Source: Nemertoderma westbladi (taxonomy: Eukaryota > Xenacoelomorpha > Nemertodermatida > Nemertodermatidae). From it: DNA of 64,000 nt. Within the stretch, counting starts at the first letter, position 1. Each line of letters begins with the position of its first letter. The position numbers and the translations under genes were made by a program. The stretch is taken from positions 1 through 64,000 of the forward strand of contig JAUCBJ010007667.1 of assembly GCA_032718475.1 (NCBI GenBank), written 5' to 3'. This document shows positions 41,201 to 56,200 of this stretch, one piece after another. The notes below the pieces were generated by a model. That model was not told where the DNA came from, ran no database searches, and saw nothing but the letters and a program-made list of their open reading frames with translations.

Positions 41201-44200
41201 TCTATCCAATCTACTCCGCTCATATATTGATGTATTATAGATCACCAACCTGTTATCTATCCAATCTACTCCGCTCATATATTGCTGTATTATAGATCAC
41301 CAACCTGTTATCTATCCAATCTACTCCGCTCATATATTGCTGTATTATAGATCACCAACCTGTTATCTATCCAATCTACTCCGCTCATATATTGATGTAT
41401 TATAGATCACCAACCTGTTATCTATCCAATCTACTCCGATCTATATTGATGTATTATAGATCACCAACCTGTTATCTATCCAATCTACTCCGCTCATATA
41501 TTGATGTATTATAGATCACCAACCTGTTATCTATCCAATCTACTCCGCTCATATATTGATGTATTATAGATCACCAACCTGTTATCTATCCAATCTACTC
41601 CGCTCATATATTGATGTATTATAGATCACCAACCTGTTATCTATCCAATCTACTCCGCTCATATATTGCTGTATTATAGATCACCAACCTGTTATCTATC
41701 CAATCTACTCCGCTCATATATTGATGTATTATAGATCACCAACCTGTTATCTATCCAATCTACTCCGCTCATATATTGCTGTATTATAGATCACCAACCT
41801 GTTATCTATCCAATCTACTCCGCTCATATATTGATGTATTATAGATCACCAACCTGTTATCTATCCAATCTACTCCGCTCATATATTGCTGTATTATAGA
41901 TCACCAACCTGTTATCTATCCAATCTACTCCGATCTATATTGATGTATTATAGATCACCAACCTGTTATCTATCCAATCTACTCCGATCTATATTGCTGT
42001 ATTATAGATCACCAACCTGTTATCTATCCAATCTACTCCGCTCATATATTGCTGTATTATAGATCACCAACCTGTTATCTATCCAATCTACTCCGATCTA
42101 TATTGCTGTATTATAGATCACCAACCTGTTATCTATCCAATCTACTCCGATCTATATTGCTGTATTATAGATCACCAACCTGTTATCTATCCAATCTACT
42201 CCGATCTATATTGATGTATTATAGATCACCAACCTGTTATCTATCCAATCTACTCCGCTCATATATTGCTGTATTATAGATCACCAACCTGTTATCTATC
42301 CAATCTACTCCGATCTATATTGCTGTATTATAGATCACCAACCTGTTATCTATCCAATCTACTCCGATCTATATTGCTGTATTATAGATCACCAACCTGT
42401 TATCTATCCAATCTACTCCGCTCATATATTGCTGTATTATAGATCACCAACCTGTTATCTATCCAATCTACTCCGATCTATATTGCTGTATTATAGATCA
42501 CCAACCTGTTATCTATCCAATCTACTCCGATCTATATTGCTGTATTATAGATCACCAACCTGTTATCTATCCAATCTACTCCGATCTATATTGATGTATT
42601 ATAGATCACCAACCTGTTATCTATCCAATCTACTCCGCTCATATATTGATGTATTATAGATCACCAACCTGTTATCTATCCAATCTACTCCGCTCATATA
42701 TTGCTGTATTATAGATCACCAACCTGTTATCTATCCAATCTACTCCGCTCATATATTGCTGTATTATAGATCACCAACCTGTTATCTATCCAATCTACTC
42801 CGATCTATATTGCTGTATTATAGATCACCAACCTGTTATCTAACCAATCTACTCCGATCTATATTGATGTATTATAGATCACCAACCTGTTATCTATCCA
42901 ATCTACTCCGCTCATATATTGATGTATTATAGATCACCAACCTGTTATCTATCCAATCTACTCCGCTCATATATTGCTGTATTATAGATCACCAACCTGT
43001 TATCTATCCAATCTACTCCGCTCATATATTGCTGTATTATAGATCACCAACCTGTTATCTATCCAATCTACTCCGATCTATATTGCTGTATTATAGATCA
43101 CCAACCTGTTATCTATCCAATCTACTCCGATCTATATTGCTGTATTATAGATCACCAACCTGTTATCTATCCAATCTACTCCGATCTATATTGATGTATT
43201 ATAGATCACCAACCTGTTATCTATCCAATCTACTCCGCTCATATATTGATGTATTATAGATCACCAACCTGTTATCTATCCAATCTACTCCGCTCATATA
43301 TTGCTGTATTATAGATCACCAACCTGTTATCTATCCAATCTACTCCGATCTATATTGATGTATTATAGATCACCAACCTGTTATCTATCCAATCTACTCC
43401 GATCTATATTGCTGTATTATAGATCACCAACCTGTTATCTATCCAATCTACTCCGATCTATATTGCTGTATTATAGATCACCAACCTGTTATCTATCCAA
43501 TCTACTCCGATCTATATTGATGTATTATAGATCACCAACCTGTTATCTATCCAATCTACTCCGATCTATATTGATGTATTATAGATCACCAACCTGTTAT
43601 CTATCCAATCTACTCCGCTCATATATTGATGTATTATAGATCACCAACCTGTTATCTATCCAATCTACTCCGCTCATATATTGATGTATTATAGATCACC
43701 AACCTGTTATCTATCCAATCTACTCCGCTCATATATTGCTGTATTATAGATCACCAACCTGTTATCTATCCAATCTACTCCGATCTATATTGATGTATTA
43801 TAGATCACCAACCTGTTATCTATCCAATCTACTCCGCTCATATATTGATGTATTATAGATCACCAACCTGTTATCTATCCAATCTACTCCGATCTATATT
43901 GATGTATTATAGATCACCAACCTGTTATCTATCCAATCTACTCCGCTCATATATTGATGTATTATAGATCACCAACCTGTTATCTATCCAATCTACTCCG
44001 CTCATATATTGATGTATTATAGATCACCAACCTGTTATCTATCCAATCTACTCCGCTCATATATTGATGTATTATAGATCACCAACCTGTTATCTATCCA
44101 ATCTACTCCGCTCATATATTGCTGTATTATAGATCACCAACCTGTTATCTATCCAATCTACTCCGATCTATATTGATGTATTATAGATCACCAACCTGTT

Positions 44201-47200
44201 ATCTATCCAATCTACTCCGATCTATATTGCTGTATTATAGATCACCAACCTGTTATCTATCCAATCTACTCCGATCTATATTGCTGTATTATAGATCACC
44301 AACCTGTTATCTATCCAATCTACTCCGATCTATATTGATGTATTATAGATCACCAACCTGTTATCTATCCAATCTACTCCGCTCATATATTGATGTATTA
44401 TAGATCACCAACCTGTTATCTATCCAATCTACTCCGCTCATATATTGATGTATTATAGATCACCAACCTGTTATCTATCCAATCTACTCCGCTCATATAT
44501 TGATGTATTATAGATCACCAACCTGTTATCTATCCAATCTACTCCGCTCATATATTGCTGTATTATAGATCACCAACCTGTTATCTATCCAATCTACTCC
44601 GATCTATATTGCTGTATTATAGATCACCAACCTGTTATCTATCCAATCTACTCCGATCTATATTGATGTATTATAGATCACCAACCTGTTATCTATCCAA
44701 TCTACTCCGATCTATATTGATGTATTATAGATCACCAACCTGTTATCTATCCAATCTACTCCGATCTATATTGCTGTATTATAGATCACCAACCTGTTAT
44801 CTATCCAATCTACTCCGATCTATATTGATGTATTATAGATCACCAACCTGTTATCTATCCAATCTACTCCGATCTATATTGATGTATTATAGATCACCAA
44901 CCTGTTATCTATCCAATCTACTCCGATCTATATTGATGTATTATAGATCACCAACCTGTTATCTATCCAATCTACTCCGCTCATATATTGATGTATTATA
45001 GATCACCAACCTGTTATCTATCCAATCTACTCCGATCTATATTGATGTATTATAGATCACCAACCTGTTATCTATCCAATCTACTCCGCTCATATATTGA
45101 TGTATTATAGATCACCAACCTGTTATCTATCCAATCTACTCCGCTCATATATTGATGTATTATAGATCACCAACCTGTTATCTATCCAATCTACTCCGAT
45201 CTATATTGCTGTATTATAGATCACCAACCTGTTATCTATCCAATCTACTCCGCTCATATATTGATGTATTATAGATCACCAACCTGTTATCTATCCAATC
45301 TACTCCGATCTATATTGATGTATTATAGATCACCAACCTGTTATCTATCCAACCTACTCCGATCTATATTGATGTATTATAGATCACCAACCTGTTATCT
45401 ATCCAATCTACTCCGCTCATATATTGATGTATTATAGATCACCAACCTGTTATCTATCCAATCTACTCCGCTCATATATTGCTGTATTATAGATCACCAA
45501 CCTGTTATCTACACGAACCTACTCCGATCTATATTGATGTATTATAGATCACCAACCTGTTATCTACACGAACCTACTCCGATCTATATTGATGTATTAT
45601 AGATCACCAACCTGTTATCTATCCAATCTACTCCGCTCATATATTGCTGTATTATAGATCACCAACCTGTTATCTATCCAATCTACTCCGATTTATATTG
45701 CTGTATTATAGATCACCAACCTGTTATCTACACGAACCTACTCCGATCTATATTGATGTATTATAGATCACCAACCTGTTATCTATCCAATCTACTCCGC
45801 TCATATATTGATGTATTATAGATCACCAACCTGTTATCTATCCAATCTACTCCGCTCATATATTGCTGTATTATAGATCACCAACCTGTTATCTATCCAA
45901 TCTACTCCGATTTATATTGCTGTATTATAGATCACCAACCTGTTATCTATCCAATCTACTCCGATCTATATTGATGTATTATAGATCACCAACCTGTTAT
46001 CTATCCAATCTACTCCGCTCATATATTGCTGTATTATAGATCACCAACCTGTTATCTATCCAATCTACTCCGCTCATATATTGCTGTATTATAGATCACC
46101 AACCTGTTATCTATCCAATCTACTCCGATCTATATTGATGTATTATAGATCACCAACCTGTTATCTATCCAATCTACTCCGCTCATATATTGCTGTATTA
46201 TAGATCACCAACCTGTTATCTATCCAATCTACTCCGATCTATATTGATGTATTATAGATCACCAACCTGTTATCTATCCAATCTACTCCGCTCATATATT
46301 GATGTATTATAGATCACCAACCTGTTATCTATCCAATCTACTCCGATCTATATTGATGTATTATAGATCACCAACCTGTTATCTATCCAATCTACTCCGA
46401 TCTATATTGATGTATTATAGATCACCAACCTGTTATCTATCCAATCTACTCCGATCTATATTGATGTATTATAGATCACCAACCTGTTATCTATCCAATC
46501 TACTCCGATCTATATTGCTGTATTATAGATCACCAACCTGTTATCTATCCAATCTACTCCGCTCATATATTGATGTATTATAGATCACCAACCTGTTATC
46601 TATCCAATCTACTCCGATCTATATTGATGTATTATAGATCACCAACCTGTTATCTATCCAACCTACTCCGATCTATATTGATGTATTATAGATCACCAAC
46701 CTGTTATCTATCCAATCTACTCCGCTCATATATTGATGTATTATAGATCACCAACCTGTTATCTATCCAATCTACTCCGCTCATATATTGCTGTATTATA
46801 GATCACCAACCTGTTATCTACACGAACCTACTCCGATCTATATTGATGTATTATAGATCACCAACCTGTTATCTATCCAATCTACTCCGCTCATATATTG
46901 ATGTATTATAGATCACCAACCTGTTATCTATCCAATCTACTCCGCTCATATATTGCTGTATTATAGATCACCAACCTGTTATCTATCCAATCTACTCCGC
47001 TCATATATTGCTGTATTATAGATCACCAACCTGTTATCTATCCAACCTACTCCGATCTATATTGATGTATTATAGATCACCAACCTGTTATCTACACGAA
47101 TCTACTCCGCTCATATATTGATGTATTATAGATCACCAACCTGTTATCTATCCAATCTACTCCGATCTATATTGATGTATTATAGATCACCAACCTGTTA

Positions 47201-50200
47201 TCTATCCAATCTACTCCGCTCATATATTGCTGTATTATAGATCACCAACCTGTTATCTATCCAATCTACTCCGCTCATATATTGATGTATTATAGATCAC
47301 CAACCTGTTATCTATCCAATCTACTCCGATCTATATTGATGTATTATAGATCACCAACCTGTTATCTATCCAATCTACTCCGATCTATATTGCTGTATTA
47401 TAGATCACCAACCTGTTATCTATCCAATCTACTCCGCTCATATATTGATGTATTATAGATCACCAACCTGTTATCTATCCAATCTACTCCGATCTATATT
47501 GATGTATTATAGATCACCAACCTGTTATCTATCCAATCTACTCCGCTCATATATTGATGTATTATAGATCACCAACCTGTTATCTATCCAATCTACTCCG
47601 ATCTATATTGCTGTATTATAGATCACCAACCTGTTATCTATCCAATCTACTCCGATCTATATTGCTGTATTATAGATCACCAACCTGTTATCTATCCAAT
47701 CTACTCCGCTCATATATTGATGTATTATAGATCACCAACCTGTTATCTATCCAATCTACTCCGATCTATATTGCTGTATTATAGATCACCAACCTGTTAT
47801 CTATCCAATCTACTCCGATCTATATTGCTGTATTATAGATCACCAACCTGTTATCTATCCAATCTACTCCGCTCATATATTGCTGTATTATAGATCACCA
47901 ACCTGTTATCTACACGAACCTACTCCGATCTATATTGATGTATTATAGATCACCAACCTGTTATCTATCCAATCTACTCCGCTCATATATTGATGTATTA
48001 TAGATCACCAACCTGTTATCTATCCAATCTACTCCGCTCATATATTGCTGTATTATAGATCACCAACCTGTTATCTATCCAATCTACTCCGATCTATATT
48101 GATGTATTATAGATCACCAACCTGTTATCTACACGAATCTACTCCGCTCATATATTGATGTATTATAGATCACCAACCTGTTATCTATCCAATCTACTCC
48201 GATCCATATTGATGTATTATAGATCACCAACCTGTTATCTACACGAATCTACTCCGCTCATATATTGATGTATTATAGATCACCAACCTGTTATCTATCC
48301 AATCTACTCCGATCTATATTGATGTATTATAGATCACCAACCTGTTATCTATCCAATCTACTCCGCTCATATATTGCTGTATTATAGATCACCAACCTGT
48401 TATCTATCCAATCTACTCCGATCCATATTGATGTATTATAGATCACCAACCTGTTATCTACACGAATCTACTCCGCTCATATATTGATGTATTATAGATC
48501 ACCAACCTGTTATCTATCCAATCTACTCCGATCTATATTGATGTATTATAGATCACCAACCTGTTATCTATCCAATCTACTCCGCTCATATATTGCTGTA
48601 TTATAGATCACCAACCTGTTATCTATCCAATCTACTCCGCTCATATATTGCTGTATTATAGATCACCAACCTGTTATCTATCCAATCTACTCCGATCCAT
48701 ATTGATGTATTATAGATCACCAACCTGTTATCTACACGAATCTACTCCGCTCATATATTGATGTATTATAGATCACCAACCTGTTATCTATCCAATCTAC
48801 TCCGCTCATATATTGATGTATTATAGATCACCAACCTGTTATCTATCCAATCTACTCCGATCTATATTGATGTATTATAGATCACCAACCTGTTATCTAT
48901 CCAATCTACTCCGATCTATATTGATGTATTATAGATCACCAACCTGTTATCTATCCAATCTACTCCGATCTATATTGATGTATTATAGATCACCAACCTG
49001 TTATCTATCCAATCTACTCCGATCTATATTGATGTATTATAGATCACCAACCTGTTATCTATCCAATCTACTCCGCTCATATATTGATGTATTATAGATC
49101 ACCAACCTGTTATCTATCCAATCTACTCCGATCTATATTGCTGTATTATAGATCACCAACCTGTTATCTATCCAATCTACTCCGATCTATATTGATGTAT
49201 TATAGATCACCAACCTGTTATCTATCCAATCTACTCCGCTCATATATTGATGTATTATAGATCACCAACCTGTTATCTATCCAATCTACTCCGATCTATA
49301 TTGATGTATTATAGATCACCAACCTGTTATCTATCCAATCTACTCCGATCTATATTGATGTATTATAGATCACCAACCTGTTATCTATCCAATCTACTCC
49401 GATCTATATTGATGTATTATAGATCACCAACCTGTTATCTATCCAATCTACTCCGATCTATATTGATGTATTATAGATCACCAACCTGTTATCTATCCAA
49501 TCTACTCCGCTCATATATTGATGTATTATAGATCACCAACCTGTTATCTATCCAATCTACTCCGATCTATATTGATGTATTATAGATCACCAACCTGTTA
49601 TCTATCCAATCTACTCCGATCTATATTGATGTATTATAGATCACCAACCTGTTATCTATCCAATCTACTCCGATCTATATTGATGTATTATAGATCACCA
49701 ACCTGTTATCTATCCAATCTACTCCGATCTATATTGATGTATTATAGATCACCAACCTGTTATCTATCCAATCTACTCCGCTCATATATTGATGTATTAT
49801 AGATCACCAACCTGTTATCTATCCAATCTACTCCGATCTATATTGATGTATTATAGATCACCAACCTGTTATCTATCCAATCTACTCCGCTCATATATTG
49901 ATGTATTATAGATCACCAACCTGTTATCTACACGAATCTACTCCGATCTATATTGATGTATTATAGATCACCAACCTGTTATCTATCCAATCTACTCCGC
50001 TCATATATTGATGTATTATAGATCACCAACCTGTTATCTATCCAATCTACTCCGCTCATATATTGATGTATTATAGATCACCAACCTGTTATCTATCCAA
50101 TCTACTCCGATCTATATTGATGTATTATAGATCACCAACCTGTTATCTATCCAATCTACTCCGCTCATATATTGATGTATTATAGATCACCAACCTGTTA

Positions 50201-53200
50201 TCTATCCAAACTACTCCGCTCATATATTGATGTATTATAGATCACCAACCTGTTATCTACACGAATCTACTCCGATCTATATTGCTGTATTATAGATCAC
50301 CAACCTGTTATCTATCCAAACTACTCCGCTCATATATTGATGTATTATAGATCACCAACCTGTTATCTACACGAATCTACTCCGCTCATATATTGCTGTA
50401 TTATAGATCACCAACCTGTTATCTATCCAATCTACTCCGATCTATATTGCTGTATTATAGATCACCAACCTGTTATCTATCCAATCTACTCCGATCTATA
50501 TTGCTGTATTATAGATCACCAACCTGTTATCTATCCAATCTACTCCGATCTATATTGATGTATTATAGATCACCAACCTGTTATCTATCCAATCTACTCC
50601 GCTCATATATTGATGTATTATAGATCACCAACCTGTTATCTATCCAAACTACTCCGCTCATATATTGATGTATTATAGATCACCAACCTGTTATCTACAC
50701 GAATCTACTCCGATCTATATTGCTGTATTATAGATCACCAACCTGTTATCTATCCAAACTACTCCGCTCATATATTGATGTATTATAGATCACCAACCTG
50801 TTATCTACACGAATCTACTCCGCTCATATATTGCTGTATTATAGATCACCAACCTGTTATCTATCCAATCTACTCCGATCTATATTGCTGTATTATAGAT
50901 CACCAACCTGTTATCTATCCAATCTACTCCGATCTATATTGCTGTATTATAGATCACCAACCTGTTATCTATCCAATCTACTCCGATCTATATTGATGTA
51001 TTATAGATCACCAACCTGTTATCTATCCAATCTACTCCGATCTATATTGATGTATTATAGATCACCAACCTGTTATCTATCCAATCTACTCCGATCTATA
51101 TTGATGTATTATAGATCACCAACCTGTTATCTATCCAATCTACTCCGCTCATATATTGATGTATTATAGATCACCAACCTGTTATCTACACGAATCTACT
51201 CCGATCTATATTGCTGTATTATAGATCACCAACCTGTTATCTATCCAATCTACTCCGCTCATATATTGATGTATTATAGATCACCAACCTGTTATCTACA
51301 CGAATCTACTCCGATCTATATTGCTGTATTATAGATCACCAACCTGTTATCTATCCAATCTACTCCGCTCATATATTGATGTATTATAGATCACCAACCT
51401 GTTATCTATCCAATCTACTCCGCTCATATATTGATGTATTATAGATCACCAACCTGTTATCTACACGAATCTACTCCGATCTATATTGCTGTATTATAGA
51501 TCACCAACCTGTTATCTATCCAATCTACTCCGCTCATATATTGATGTATTATAGATCACCAACCTGTTATCTATCCAATCTACTCCGATCTATATTGATG
51601 TATTATAGATCACCAACCTGTTATCTATCCAATCTACTCCGATCTATATTGATGTATTATAGATCACCAACCTGTTATCTATCCAATCTACTCCGCTCAT
51701 ATATTGATGTATTATAGATCACCAACCTGTTATCTATCCAAACTACTCCGCTCATATATTGATGTATTATAGATCACCAACCTGTTATCTATCCAATCTA
51801 CTCCGATCTATATTGATGTATTATAGATCACCAACCTGTTATCTATCCAATCTACTCCGCTCATATATTGATGTATTATAGATCACCAACCTGTTATCTA
51901 TCCAATCTACTCCGATCTATATTGATGTATTATAGATCACCAACCTGTTATCTATCCAATCTACTCCGATCTATATTGATGTATTATAGATCACCAACCT
52001 GTTATCTATCCAATCTACTCCGCTCATATATTGATGTATTATAGATCACCAACCTGTTATCTATCCAATCTACTCCGATCTATATTGATGTATTATAGAT
52101 CACCAACCTGTTATCTATCCAATCTACTCCGCTCATATATTGATGTATTATAGATCACCAACCTGTTATCTATCCAATCTACTCCGATCTATATTGATGT
52201 ATTATAGATCACCAACCTGTTATCTATCCAATCTACTCCGCTCATATATTGATGTATTATAGATCACCAACCTGTTATCTATCCAATCTACTCCGCTCAT
52301 ATATTGATGTATTATAGATCACCAACCTGTTATCTATCCAATCTACTCCGATCTATATTGATGTATTATAGATCACCAACCTGTTATCTATCCAATCTAC
52401 TCCGATCTATATTGATGTATTATAGATCACCAACCTGTTATCTATCCAATCTACTCCGCTCATATATTGATGTATTATAGATCACCAACCTGTTATCTAT
52501 CCAATCTACTCCGATCTATATTGCTGTATTATAGATCACCAACCTGTTATCTATCCAATCTACTCCGCTCATATATTGATGTATTATAGATCACCAACCT
52601 GTTATCTATCCAATCTACTCCGATCTATATTGATGTATTATAGATCACCAACCTGTTATCTATCCAATCTACTCCGATCTATATTGCTGTATTATAGATC
52701 ACCAACCTGTTATCTACACGAATCTACTCCGATCTATATTGATGTATTATAGATCACCAACCTGTTATCTACACGAATCTACTCCGATCTATATTGCTGT
52801 ATTATAGATCACCAACCTGTTATCTACACGAATCTACTCCGATCTATATTGCTGTATTATAGATCACCAACCTGTTATCTACACGAACCTACTCCGATCT
52901 ATATTGATGTATTATAGATCACCAACCTGTTATCTATCCAATCTACTCCGATCTATATTGATGTATTATAGATCACCAACCTGTTATCTACACGAATCTA
53001 CTCCGATCTATATTGCTGTATTATAGATCACCAACCTGTTATCTACACGAATCTACTCCGATCTATATTGCTGTATTATAGATCACCAACCTGTTATCTA
53101 CACGAATCTACTCCGATCTATATTGATGTATTATAGATCACCAACCTGTTATCTATCCAATCTACTCCGCTCATATATTGATGTATTATAGATCACCAAC

Positions 53201-56200
53201 CTGTTATCTATCCAATCTACTCCGCTCATATATTGATGTATTATAGATCACCAACCTGTTATCTATCCAATCTACTCCGATCTATATTGATGTATTATAG
53301 ATCACCAACCTGTTATCTATCCAATCTACTCCGCTCATATATTGATGTATTATAGATCACCAACCTGTTATCTACACGAATCTACTCCGATCTATATTGA
53401 TGTATTATAGATCACCAACCTGTTATCTATCCAATCTACTCCGCTCATATATTGATGTATTATAGATCACCAACCTGTTATCTATCCAAACTACTCCGAT
53501 CTATATTGATGTATTATAGATCACCAACCTGTTATCTATCCAATCTACTCCGCTCATATATTGATGTATTATAGATCACCAACCTGTTATCTACACGAAT
53601 CTACTCCGATCTATATTGATGTATTATAGATCACCAACCTGTTATCTATCCAATCTACTCCGCTCATATATTGATGTATTATAGATCACCAACCTGTTAT
53701 CTATCCAATCTACTCCGATCTATATTGATGTATTATAGATCACCAACCTGTTATCTATCCAATCTACTCCGCTCATATATTGATGTATTATAGATCACCA
53801 ACCTGTTATCTATCCAATCTACTCCGCTCATATATTGATGTATTATAGATCACCAACCTGTTATCTATCCAATCTACTCCGCTCATATATTGATGTATTA
53901 TAGATCACCAACCTGTTATCTATCCAATCTACTCCGATCTATATTGATGTATTATAGATCACCAACCTGTTATCTATCCAATCTACTCCGATCTATATTG
54001 ATGTATTATAGATCACCAACCTGTTATCTATCCAATCTACTCCGATCTATATTGATGTATTATAGATCACCAACCTGTTATCTATCCAATCTACTCCGCT
54101 CATATATTGATGTATTATAGATCACCAACCTGTTATCTATCCAATCTACTCCGCTCATATATTGATGTATTATAGATCACCAACCTGTTATCTATCCAAT
54201 CTACTCCGATCTATATTGATGTATTATAGATCACCAACCTGTTATCTATCCAATCTACTCCGCTCATATATTGATGTATTATAGATCACCAACCTGTTAT
54301 CTATCCAATCTACTCCGATCTATATTGATGTATTATAGATCACCAACCTGTTATCTATCCAATCTACTCCGATCTATATTGATGTATTATAGATCACCAA
54401 CCTGTTATCTATCCAATCTACTCCGCTCATATATTGATGTATTATAGATCACCAACCTGTTATCTATCCAATCTACTCCGATCTATATTGATGTATTATA
54501 GATCACCAACCTGTTATCTATCCAATCTACTCCGCTCATATATTGATGTATTATAGATCACCAACCTGTTATCTATCCAATCTACTCCGATCTATATTGA
54601 TGTATTATAGATCACCAACCTGTTATCTATCCAATCTACTCCGATCTATATTGCTGTATTATAGATCACCAACCTGTTATCTATCCAATCTACTCCGCTC
54701 ATATATTGATGTATTATAGATCACCAACCTGTTATCTATCCAATCTACTCCGATCTATATTGATGTATTATAGATCACCAACCTGTTATCTATCCAATCT
54801 ACTCCGCTCATATATTGATGTATTATAGATCACCAACCTGTTATCTATCCAATCTACTCCGATCTATATTGATGTATTATAGATCACCAACCTGTTATCT
54901 ATCCAATCTACTCCGATCTATATTGCTGTATTATAGATCACCAACCTGTTATCTATCCAATCTACTCCGCTCATATATTGATGTATTATAGATCACCAAC
55001 CTGTTATCTATCCAATCTACTCCGATCTATATTGATGTATTATAGATCACCAACCTGTTATCTATCCAATCTACTCCGCTCATATATTGATGTATTATAG
55101 ATCACCAACCTGTTATCTATCCAATCTACTCCGATCTATATTGATGTATTATAGATCACCAACCTGTTATCTATCCAATCTACTCCGATCTATATTGATG
55201 TATTATAGATCACCAACCTGTTATCTATCCAATCTACTCCGCTCATATATTGATGTATTATAGATCACCAACCTGTTATCTATCCAATCTACTCCGATCT
55301 ATATTGATGTATTATAGATCACCAACCTGTTATCTATCCAATCTACTCCGCTCATATATTGATGTATTATAGATCACCAACCTGTTATCTATCCAATCTA
55401 CTCCGATCTATATTGATGTATTATAGATCACCAACCTGTTATCTATCCAATCTACTCCGCTCATATATTGATGTATTATAGATCACCAACCTGTTATCTA
55501 TCCAATCTACTCCGATCTATATTGATGTATTATAGATCACCAACCTGTTATCTATCCAATCTACTCCGCTCATATATTGATGTATTATAGATCACCAACC
55601 TGTTATCTATCCAATCTACTCCGCTCATATATTGATGTATTATAGATCACCAACCTGTTATCTATCCAATCTACTCCGCTCATATATTGATGTATTATAG
55701 ATCACCAACCTGTTATCTATCCAATCTACTCCGATCTATATTGATGTATTATAGATCACCAACCTGTTATCTATCCAATCTACTCCGATCTATATTGATG
55801 TATTATAGATCACCAACCTGTTATCTATCCAATCTACTCCGCTCATATATTGATGTATTATAGATCACCAACCTGTTATCTATCCAATCTACTCCGATCT
55901 ATATTGATGTATTATAGATCACCAACCTGTTATCTATCCAATCTACTCCGATCTATATTGCTGTATTATAGATCACCAACCTGTTATCTATCCAATCTAC
56001 TCCGCTCATATATTGATGTATTATAGATCACCAACCTGTTATCTATCCAATCTACTCCGATCTATATTGATGTATTATAGATCACCAACCTGTTATCTAT
56101 CCAATCTACTCCGATCTATATTGCTGTATTATAGATCACCAACCTGTTATCTATCCAATCTACTCCGCTCATATATTGCTGTATTATAGATCACCAACCT

